A program made the translations under genes and the position numbers. 64,000 nt of DNA from positions 120,386 to 184,385 of the forward strand of contig NMRA01000471.1 of assembly GCA_002633005.1 (NCBI GenBank), written 5' to 3'. This DNA comes from Phoronis australis (lineage: Eukaryota > Phoronida > Phoronidae). The notes under the pieces were generated by a model. It saw only the letters and a program-made list of their open reading frames with translations. It did no database searches and was not told where the DNA came from. This document shows, in pieces, positions 54,189 through 64,000 of the stretch. Position 1 is the stretch's first letter, and each line of letters starts with the position of its first letter.

Positions 54189-57100
54189 ATGGCGGCGCCC
54201 TTGGCTCGGAACTTGTGCAAATTCATTGGTAATGATTTCCCCCGAAAGTTAATCAATTTAAATGCGTTTCGTTTTTTTAGTTCGATACAAGTCTATTCGA
54301 TATCCGGTCCTCTTGCAACGAAACTAGCTTTCATGTAGACAATTTTTTTAACTGTGGCACGTCCACCCATGCACAAGTTTTTCTAAGCAATTACAATGCA
54401 TCGCCCTGTCAGGGCCCCTGGATGCCGCAGGCCTAACCGCTATGTGTTGCTCTGTTGTTTTTCCTACCTCCGCATTCAAATGAAATCAATCTTGTTAGGG
54501 ACGCTTCAAACTAAAAGAAACCAGCTGATAAACGTCATTTTCTTACATCACTCTCCTGCTTTGAAACTTAGAAAACTGAAAACTAAAGCAGTGTAACTGT
54601 TAGGCAATGACCATCGCCTCTGTTGGCCCGAAGCAGAGGCGATGTAGAGGCTATAGGCGCTCTGTACGCCGGAAGCTTTTCGGCGAATTATGCCTCGCAC
54701 CGACTAAACCATCAAAGTCACGTTGTTACAAATACCTTTTGCGCATAGAGGAACACCTTAGGAGGTTGTCGATGTGTTTAATTCCTTCCAACTCGAACAA
54801 ATACTCCCGTTATGAAACTTTTTCTTCGAGCAGTCCCTATTTCAGTTCCCAAAATCGTGAACTCAACTTTTTNCGTTGGGGGCATTAAACCCGAGCCTAA
54901 CTTCAAAATACAGCTGTTAATTTAAATGGGCTTAGAATATGTGACGTCAGCTGGTTTATTGTGGTTTAAGAAATAATATTGATTTGGAAATTAAATACAA
55001 ATTGAGACAGAAGCATAACTATGAAAAATATTGAAAATCCAAGGTACTTATGCATTTATCTAAATTTATCAGAGGTAGTTGTTTTTTGCGAGATCATGTG
55101 GAAACTAAAGCAGTTTGTGATTGATCTTTATCTGTTACAGACATTGGGGCCAACCTCACTGATCCAGTTTTTCGTGGAGTATATCATGGTTCGAAGAAGC
55201 ATGAAGGTAGTGTATTCCTACTCTGGGTTATACTGAATAATACATGATTCTTTGAACAGGTGCATTTGAAAGGTAGAACTGAAATGTCAAAATCAATGCT
55301 AATTTTATGCTCCCGCGTGATTTTTACCTATTTAGGTGCGGATTGTCGTCGTCTCTGGACTCTTCTCTTGGACGATATGTTGCTATGGAGATGATAGTGG
55401 ACAAAAATGGCTTTGGGAGGGATGCAACTGCTAATGTGCCCCCTAGTGGTATCCTCGATTGTATCTCCTTATACCCTTGCAGGTTCTTTGTAAACTTTGG
55501 AAAGTGATTTTTCTATGAGTGTGATAATAAAAGACAAAGTTGGCAAACAGTTTTCTATTGAGTAGACGCTGTCCCATTTTTGGACGGGTTCAATGTACTT
55601 TGTGCCATCCAGTGACCAATTCTGATAGCAATAAACATTCCTAGAAGCATAACAATTTGGGGTGCTGTCATGAGTGTATTTCAAGCTTTATGTTGCTCTT
55701 GTTTTTCATACTATTAAACACCACCGTTTGTGGTTCATTCGTGGCTACATTGAAAACTTTGCATTGCTCTTGTTTATTTCAGGTTTGTAATACCAACACT
55801 TGAGCAGCACAATGCATTGTACTAGAAAAAGTTTGTTATATGATTGTGAATTACAGCACAGCTCATGAATATTTTGTCCAACAATTGTCACCAAACGTAC
55901 ATCACCCATCCTACATTCAAAAAAGTTCAAACTTGACATAATAAAATTTGTGAACTGTACTGTAAATTCATGAAAATTTTTGTTGTCATTTTTTAAAATT
56001 AAAATCCTTATAGATGTTCGTATCAATTTTTATCTTTTTAGATGATTTCGAGGATGTTCTAAAGAGAGCTGTTGATAATGGCCTTCAAAAAGTGAGAACT
56101 CTTTATAAACTGTAATACTGCAAGAAGATCATAGTCACAGCAGTTTCAAATTAAGATCATATGACTCTTAGTGTTTGTTTTGACAATGTGAAACAGAATT
56201 AATCAAATTAGTATAACAATGTTAGTGTAGCGCAATTTGAATTACATAATAACTTTTCCAACCAACAGCAATGCCCCTGTTGGACGATTACTGTTAGGCT
56301 GTGGATTGCCATTATCTGTGGGGATCTCGTGGATTGCTGACCTACCCTTAACACTGATGGAGTGTTTGTGTATTGATGGGGTGAAATATCTCAGCATTTG
56401 AGTTGAAATACTGAACACAGAGTTAAAACAGATTTTGCAAGAATGATTGAAGTGTATTTACTCATTTGCGACTGCAATCAAATAGACCTCGTCGCTTGTT
56501 GAGAATTATGGGGTACTTGTGGTGCATTATGGGTACTTGTGGTGTGTAAAATGTCTTAGTCACAAGATTAGCAAGATTTATGAACTAATGCTTTGTAAAA
56601 CTAATATCTTATTGCATTTTCTTTTGTTGAACTAATTACAGATAATGGTTACAGGTGGGAGTTTAGAAGACAGTCAGAAAGCTTTGGAACTGGCCAGATC
56701 GAATGGTACAGCTTCAACATAAGATTCTTATTAATTGCTTATGGTCATTGAGACTGAAAAATTTACATAAAAACTACAATTTTTTTGTGGTTTGTACTAG
56801 TTAGTAGCTTTAAGATATAATTCTTTGTAGCACTTTCTGGGCTTAACTCTTTGTATTTTCTTTAATGTTAAAAAAAGATCACAGTTCTGAATCTTTGACG
56901 AACTATTGCCTGACTTTGACATTCATGAATTCTTTGTGATTTCCAGATCGCTTGTTTTGCACAGTTGGATGTCACCCCACCAGATGTCAGGAGTTTGAGC
57001 AGAGCGGTGACCCAGAAAAATATTTGAATGACCTCATTAAGTTGGCCAATGAGAACAAAGATAAGGTGGTGGCCATTGGAGAGTTTGGTCTGGATTATGA

Positions 57101-60100
57101 CCGGTTGAAATTTTGTCCAAAAGACATTCAACAAAAGTTAGTACTCAGTGCTTGATTTCCATGACCCAATCTCATTTGTTGCAGCTACACCAAATTTCCA
57201 CAACTACAAGAAGTAAAATGCTACTTGAAACTGTTAATCGGTATTTTTCAATTACATTATTTTTAACACTATGTATCTTCTGTTAGAACACAATGACTAT
57301 AACACATTTCTTGACTTCATTTAATGTTGTTTCATTTTGCCTTTCAATCTTGTATTTTATCTACTATAATACTGTAATGTCCCAAGTGCAGTGGACATGG
57401 TGTTTGACACAATGTCGCTCCATAAATGAGCTGTCAATTGGGGAACAAGATAACCGTCCTTAAATGTTAGCACCATCAGTGCCTATTTCCTTTTTAAGCC
57501 CACGCTTTTGTATGTTAAGCTCTGCTTATGTGAGGATTTAGGTCCATGACCTTGTATGTGTAATTCTATATCAAAATCCAAGGAGCAAATGATTAAAATA
57601 AATTGTGAACGAAGCATGTCTTCGCTGTTACATTATGGTATGTGTAGCCCCTATTCAGTTAAAGGTTTTAAATTAAAATAATTCATATAAAAGAAATAAA
57701 GAAAACATCTGAGACTTTAAGAAACGTGTACAAGTGATTGGTGTTTATGTGAATCTTAGACACGTGAATGCGCCTAAAGACAAGGTTACATAGTGTCTTT
57801 GAAAATTTTGTCTGGTGTTTTCACTTTGAAATGTACATTACACTTTTATTAAGTGGTGAAATTTGTCTGCAACCCTAAGATTCAACTGCGACAACTTGAC
57901 CTACTTATGATAGTTACGGGCTTCAAGTAGATCTTAAGCTACCTTCAATTTGCCTGATTTGTTTTAAATTTCTTTTATTTTAGATATTTTGCTCGCCAGT
58001 TTGCCATAGCTGAAGCTACAAGGTTACCCCTATTTCTGCACTGTCGAGGTGCTGCCAGCGACCTTATAGACATTATTAAAGATAACAGACACTCCTTTAC
58101 TGATGCTGTGGTAAGTTATTCGTGGCAAATAGTTTTGTTGACTTCCTAAAATCGATTTGAGATCGTGATGTAGTAATATCACTTCTAAACCATGTTTGTT
58201 TATTTGCACCAACCTCTTGCCGATTTACATTGGCACGTTTCGTTCAAAATGTGCGAGTGTAAATAGGGTAGAAGTGGGTAAATAAGCCAATAGATTTTAG
58301 AATTGTATACTCTCTGGTAATTTCTAAGTCAAAATTCACCTATTCATATAAAGCACCTAATGTGACTCCCTCATACAGTAACCATGACAGCCAGTCATTT
58401 GATTCCATGCTATTTCTTCCTGTGATAAAAGAACCATCAGAGTTGCCTCATTTCCAACATACATTGCGTGTCAGTCTTAGTAGTGAACAAAATTGTTCCT
58501 TAACTGTGTCACTATAATATAGGTCAGACTGTCTTGTTTCTGCTTTTGCCGACCCATGATATTTGTTTGGTGTTAGCATTGGCCGTGCAGAATGAACATT
58601 GGTAAGGGGAGACGTACCAAACATAAATTCCTGTGACCACATACTGTTGCCCATGCTTAACTTGACTAGTGTCATGATTTGACTTATAATGTGATTACCC
58701 TTTACATCTGGATAATGTCACAACACTTACAGTGCTTCAACCCATCCTCATCCAGAAGACTTGCTTAAACTGTACATGTGTGACTTATCATGCGACTCTT
58801 TTTTTCATTAGGTTCACTCCTTTGACGGTCACCAGGAGGCAGCAGCGTCCCTCCTAGACTGTGGACTGTATATAGGGATCAACGGTTGGTAAGTGTGTTA
58901 CCTTGCTGCTATGTAGTACTATCATTCAGTGCTAGATAGCTATAATGTAATGGACTGGGTTTGGGTGTAGGCCCACTGAATTCATTTTCTTTAAATTGTG
59001 TTGGTCCTTAAAGTGGAAGTTGCAAGCTAATTCCTTACCTCTATGATTGCTTGGTCATGTTAGTTAGAAACACAAGATATAGCTACGATTTAAATGTGAA
59101 GTACATTGGTAGTTGCGAAGGCATGTTTTTAAGAACGAGTTTTGTGTTAAAAATGATCTGCCGTTAATCACTCAACCATGTTCAGTGGTGAAGTTGGCTG
59201 TATTCATTTGTGAGTCCTCCTTTTACAGCTCGTTGAAAACACAAGAAAACTTGGATGTCATGTGCACAATTCCTAGTGAACGGTTAATGATTGAAACAGG
59301 TATGTGTCGAATGAGTTCATTGAAAAGCATTCTCATGCCAAGTTTTGAATAGATTATGAAATCAGCTATGTAGAAAGCTCCAAATTCAAATACCTCTGAG
59401 GTTGTCTGGAATACATTCTTAAAGTTTTCACATGAATTTGTCCAGTGCGAGTGTGTGACAAACACTGGATGAATGATTTTTGATAAAACGCCCCCTGGTG
59501 AGGAATGTTTTATCCTCCCACTACTCTCATGCCTTAGTTGATTGACACATTTGCTAATTCCAGATGCTCCGTGGTGTGAAATAAGACCTTCACATGCTGG
59601 GTCTAAGTTTATAAAAACAACCTTCCCCTCAAAGAGGAAGGAGAAATGGGAAAAGGGTTTTGCTGTAAAAAGCAGAAATGAACCGGGATTTATCATGTAA
59701 GTTGAAATACTTTCCCACAATTCATTTTTTCTGAAAATTTTCATGATTACCATACAGTGCTGTTTTTTGTTTTCGAGGCTTGTGTTCACAATTCACATCA
59801 TTCATAAAATCGACTATACTAGTCAATTTTCTGAACTAACCAAAATAATCTTGTTTTAAGTTGTGTTAGTTTTCAAATATTTCACCACATGGTGTTAATG
59901 TCACCAGTAGAACCACGTTGATCAATTGATTGATAAATGTGTTCATGACATCCAAGTCATGTGATCCAAGGATGCTTGGGACATTTTGTAACTGAGGTGA
60001 TCAATGCCATAACTACCTATTTGTGTTCATTTAATCTTTTTCTGTTTGTAGGCAAGTACTTGAGGTGATGGCTGAGGCCCGCGGGGAGGACATTGTGCAA

Positions 60101-60157
60101 CTGGCTGACACTATTTATGAGAATACAAGGAAAGTCTTCTTCCCAGAATCATTGTGA
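54189..60157 (+). CDS. TATDN1: Deoxyribonuclease TATDN1 (TatD family)
   Basis: Metal-dependent TatD-type DNase (amidohydrolase TIM barrel). Coding exons: 54189-54228, 55141-55206, 56042-56091, 56642-56705, 56947-57136, 57984-58110, 58812-58888, 59229-59299, 59564-59696 and 60052-60157 (TGA). They sum to 924 bases (307 aa; human 297 aa); all phases close and all introns are GT-AG. Motifs in order: [13 protein letters not shown] (first metal motif in its TATDN1 form), [31 protein letters not shown] (metal-binding Glu), [30 protein letters not shown] (catalytic Asp), HAGSKFIKT and VFFPESL. The start [13 protein letters not shown] is longer than the human one, and its ATG overlaps a YY1 core. Candidate poly(A) signals AATAAA lie at 60496-60501 and 60546-60551. 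A lone N is at 54873 in intron 1. Confidence 0.96.
54609..54640. other. Hairpin with 10-bp perfect arms in TATDN1 intron 1
   Basis: ATCGCCTCTG and CAGAGGCGAT flank an 11-base loop in a locally CpG-richer part of intron 1 (about 54400-54880). Function unknown. Confidence 0.4.
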
Positions 60158-62710
60158 GGTGTGGACAGTTTGTGAAGGTGTACCACCTTGTTCAAAACTG
60201 ACAAGTTTTCTACATGACACGTGTAGTGTGAGATTATACAAACATCAAGAAGGGAATGGATATAGCTAGCTCCACTCATACTCGCTGTTATCTGATCTGA
60301 TACTTGTGTTTATATAGGGACTTAAATGTAACCTCCTCTAGTGCCTTGAGTTAAGGAGGTAACAGGTGTGCTTTTAAAGCAAACCAGGAAAACAAAAATG
60401 TAGCAGACTACACACTGAATGGACTGGTGTGCAACTGAAGCCTTTGGTGAACTTTGCAACAATTGACATAATTTAAACCTCAAGCTTTGTTTGGAAATAA
60501 AAGTATTAAATGTGACATCAGTAATTTTGAAAACCACTGAGACTTAATAAACTGCATGGCTAATTTAAAATTATGAAGTTGTGTTTGACATGAAAGTATA
60601 GATCAACGCCAAGACTGCCAACTGTAACAAATTCATTCATATTGTGTGTACTTTTAGGGCCTGAAAATCTTTAGGAATCTTTAGGTCAATTGCTTTTTGT
60701 TACACACAGTGTGAAACTGTTGATTTTTGTTTTTAGGTTATCATGCTATCTTTTGACTGAAATTTAAACTTTCTCAAAATCTTGGAATAATCGCAAGTTT
60801 TCTTGCACAAAGAACAAATTTTTTAACATGTGGGTTGTTATGAATTATGTGCTTGATGTGCTGGCAGTCTTGTAATGATGATTAACAATGTGGTGTGGAA
60901 CTTGCCTATTTTGGAAACGCAAGATAGAAATGCATTGTATTAGGTAACAGTAGAGAAAGTTTACTGCAAGTTGTACACACGGTACAATCTCAATTTAGGA
61001 TACAGTGTGGCAGACACGTTTAATTTTTTCATTGTGCATCGATAAAAGATGACTGACATGGAATTAATGTTTTCTTCCTCAAATACATGTAATTGTTTGA
61101 GAAATTGTGAACATTTTCAATGTTATAAACCAGAATCAGAAGGCAATCTTCACAACAGCGTAATCCTATTAACAGAGACAAAGATGATTACAGACTCGGC
61201 CAGATGCACAATCCTATGTTACGCCCATTGACACCTAGAGGCAAGATATACCAATGAAGGTTTCGTCCATGTTTGTGAAGCTGAAAATTTCTGGCATTTT
61301 TCATTTTATTTGTGGATGCAAAGCATGAAATGAATGTTTACATTGCATTGCACTTGGAAATTGGGTAAAGTATGCAGTATGCAAAATGAAATGTGTCCAC
61401 CTGCACTAAGCCTTAGATCAATATATGAGTAAAAGAGAAATGGAGTGCTTTTTATAAGAAATTTCATGAATTGCGGAATGAAATGAGAACACTTTATGGT
61501 TTAAAGCTTTATTGATAGTCAAGACGTGTTTACACCTTAGCAACAATACAGTAGCTTTCAACAAATCACTTTAAGTTAACTTTAAAGCTTAGGAACAGTA
61601 AACAGGAATAATACATGTGATATGTCTGTGTCACAAATTAACGAAAATGCACTTGTCTCATTTAACAGCTGTTATAATGGTTTCAGTTTGCAGTGAAATT
61701 CATACACTGTTGATTCACCAAGTTAATTATTATACAAGTGTTAACTGAAACATAGAAATCGCCAGACTTGTCATGCCATTCGGTTATTAATGCATTGAAG
61801 AAACATGTTGGTGAACAAGAAATAAGATCCATTGGCTCTAGAAACTTTCATTTAATAAACTATGAACGTTTACTTAAACATTAGCTCAAAATTACAATTA
61901 TGCTTCATTAAGTAATTATTATAATGAAAAGGAATCTATTATACAACTCTCACTCTTCCCACCAATCCAGAATAAAAGAATTTTATACAGCTGTACAGAC
62001 ATGAAAGAATATTTGCAAATATGATTTTATACTAGATGGGTGTACTCCAAACTGATCCGATACGTATCGAAATCATGAGGAGATACAGACATTTCTTCAC
62101 ATGTTCTACTATTGCACCTGTTGCACTTGTGTAAGTCTTCTGGGAACCAATGCACACACATTTGAACAATGCTTTCAAAGGAGAGACTTTATGAAATCTA
62201 CAACCACTCAAAATTTGAACATAAAATTCATTTACTAGTTAGCAATCCAGTATTAAACGATATAAGATATAATTTTTTACCAGAATTATCCATACACTAC
62301 ACCGACATAAAAACTTCACATATCTATTCAAAGCAAACAATAACGAGCTTTTCAAAAGATCTCTATTTATAAAAGCTTGTGATTTCTGGCAGGAAATTCT
62401 GATATGGTAAATGTATATGTATGCATGTATGTATGTATGTATTGAACATCTGATCATGAAATTCACTAATGTAACATGCACAAATGAGCTTAGCTCCAAG
62501 TACAAATAAACAATCTCTCTCTCTCTCTCTCACATATTTACAGTTTGGGATGTTATGAATTTTTTCAAAACCCTAACTCAGAAACAACTTTGCATTACCA
62601 TTAACACATTTGCACTTCATCTACCAGACAAGAAACTTTAAGGTAGCAAAAACTATTTGTAACAAATTTCAACTGAAGTTACACATATTTATAAGCACAA
62701 TTGCAGAACC
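60158..62710. other. TATDN1 3' UTR and downstream intergenic sequence
   Basis: AATAAA at 60496-60501 and 60546-60551 are likely poly(A) signals. Beyond them I see no gene. A TATG microsatellite (62409-62440) and a CT microsatellite (62513-62532) lie near the right side. Confidence 0.5.
62513..62532 (+). repeat. CT microsatellite
   Basis: (CT)n run following a TATG-type microsatellite at 62409-62440. Confidence 0.93.
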
Positions 62711-62716
62711 CCCATA

Positions 62717-63520
62717 GTGTGTAGCCAAATGTTTAACGATGTACTCCTGAATGGAGGTCACATCGGACTCGAGAATATAGAATTTAAGATAAGTGACAGT
62801 TTTTATTGGTTATGCATTAAGGCTCACTGTGAGAGGTGGATTGGAGAGTGTGATAGATGTCAGAGAGATGTTAATGTTGATACTAGTCTCCATGAGTTGA
62901 AGCCAGTTGTAACTAAGAAATCCCACAAAAGTCTGCTGTGCATGTGTCCAGGCACTTGTCTTGTGTTTTCGTATAGTTTGTGCCACCTGAGAAATTTATT
63001 ACAGACCAGGGGAGATGATTTTGGAATGAGTTGAATTCAACTCAGTTTACACTATTTGGTGTTTTATTTAGTGATGCTAGTTTAGCACGATCAAAGAAAT
63101 GTGCAGGATGAGTGCACAAACTAAATTGTTAAGTCCATACTCAATGTTTCAGACTGGGATCAGTTTTGTAGACACAGCAATATTTGTCTTCAACACCTCC
63201 CACCAGACCACTACCGGGTAATAGTCCATATAAATGTCCGTGTCAATTATCAAACCATCACACCCAATGAGAAGCATGGACACAGAACCTCAAAGCGCTA
63301 ACTTCCAGATAATAGTGTGCAAGAAAATGAGGCGAATGCTAGAACTGAATGGATGAACTACATTAAGAAGATGGCTGATGTGAGGCAAAATTAAAGAAAA
63401 AACAATATGATTCCAAAATTAACTTTAAACCAAAACCTTTTTCTTCTAAGTTCGGGATGGAGGTATTGATTATGAATGTTCGCAAAATAATTAGTAAAGG
63501 AAATAAGTAGGAGGACAATA
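62717..63520 (+). pseudogene. Ty3/gypsy integrase fragment, second locus
   Basis: The frame at 62717-63034 contains HIGLENIEFKISDSFYWL and CERWIGECDRCQRD, the zinc-binding H-H-C-C region that opens gypsy integrases. The catalytic core is missing or scrambled. A later frame reads NEANARTEWMNYIKKMADVR and a following GMEVLIMNVRK stretch, as in gypsy integrase C-terminal parts. Stops and frame breaks show it is non-functional. It is not the same fragment as 24906-25680. Confidence 0.65.
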
Positions 63521-63559
63521 ATCTTGGCCATATATCATTTTGAAACTTACAGATTGTTG

Positions 63560-63920
63560 GGTTTCACTAAACCAACCAAATGGAAGTCCACACAAGAAAG
63601 TTGTCGCAGTGTATCCCCTGCCATACTAGAGGATATCAACACCTGTACAGTTAACACTCAAGAAACAGGCTGTTTCACTTGGCAACAATCCAAAAGCCCT
63701 CACAAGATTTACCACAACACTTCATCAGTCACTGAAATGATTGAATCACTAAACTGGCAAACCCTTGAATTCTGAAGCTACTGACCTCTCGAAACTCTAC
63801 ATTTTATAAAATTGTCCACCAGTCCATCGCCATTCCCAATACCTGCATGTATCCCTTCAATACTACTCTTACACCTAGATGCCATATGACATACTTCACT
63901 GTACCTGTTTATAGGTTTCA
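63560..63920 (+). pseudogene. LINE ORF2 C-terminal tail remnant
   Basis: Reads YHNTSSVTEMIESLNWQTLE, then in shifted frames a short LHFIKL and HLDAI-like segment. This resembles the region after the reverse transcriptase of Jockey/CR1-type LINEs (TSSVTxML..L.W..L..RR). Stop codons interrupt it, and it runs toward the right edge of the window. The assignment is by pattern only. Confidence 0.45.
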
Positions 63921-64000
63921 AAGTGAAGATTCAGAACATCTGAACTATGAACATATTAGGTTTTGTTTTGATCATACCACTCGCCATGGTGGTCGCCATG

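Noticed and set aside
54607-54888. 93-aa basic frame in TATDN1 intron 1
   Set aside because: Starts within a hairpin, crosses an N and has no similarity or splice support. Intronic chance frame.
59223-59789. 188-aa minus-strand frame
   Set aside because: Antisense to TATDN1 exons 8 and 9, which have clear protein similarity on the plus strand.

Overview
This is a window of animal nuclear DNA from a slowly evolving invertebrate. Genes are split into short exons with GT-AG introns, mostly 0.3 to 2 kb long. Proteins are close to human ones over their full length, and one intron is a textbook minor-spliceosome (U12, AT-AC) intron. Base composition is AT-rich. The non-coding part holds short tandem repeats, hairpin elements and decayed retroelements. 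No ribosome binding sites, operons or other bacterial features are present. A marine deuterostome such as a hemichordate or lancelet would fit, but this is inference; the sequence alone does not fix the species.

Layout, left to right. NDUFA11 (- strand, first coding exon only, 1147-1246) runs off the left edge and is divergent from SARAF (+, 8 coding exons, 1604-8360). SARAF converges on TGS1 (-, 12 coding exons, 21969 to 10936, 1209 aa), whose intron 10 is the AT-AC intron. From 22 kb to 36 kb there is no conserved host gene. This stretch holds 690-bp direct repeats flanking Penelope and Ty3/gypsy debris, a hairpin MITE family, and a 3,954-bp DNA transposon (30671-34624) with perfect 29-bp terminal inverted repeats and a THAP-like remnant. 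At 36376-45014 lies a + strand gene for a tandem-CABIT protein ending in a SAM domain. This layout joins the THEMIS body to the GAREM tail. Next comes repeat-rich sequence with a hAT-like non-autonomous element (47179-48101), then unidentified cysteine-rich exon-like blocks on the - strand (about 49848-50572). COX6C (-, 52624 to 51183) and TATDN1 (+, 10 coding exons, 54189-60157) form a second divergent pair. The right end carries another decayed gypsy integrase and a LINE tail.

The genes do not form one pathway. NDUFA11 and COX6C are respiratory-chain subunits, SARAF limits store-operated calcium entry at the ER, TGS1 makes the trimethylguanosine cap of snRNAs and snoRNAs, TATDN1 is a metal-dependent nuclease, and the CABIT-SAM protein is a probable Grb2-binding signalling adaptor. 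SARAF, TGS1, COX6C and TATDN1 all have human orthologues on chromosome 8, so the window probably preserves an old chromosomal linkage.

All exon boundaries were derived by hand from splice consensus, reading-frame phase and protein similarity. For NDUFA11, TGS1, COX6C, TATDN1 and the CABIT-SAM gene every phase closes. SARAF closes except at a single N in exon 7.
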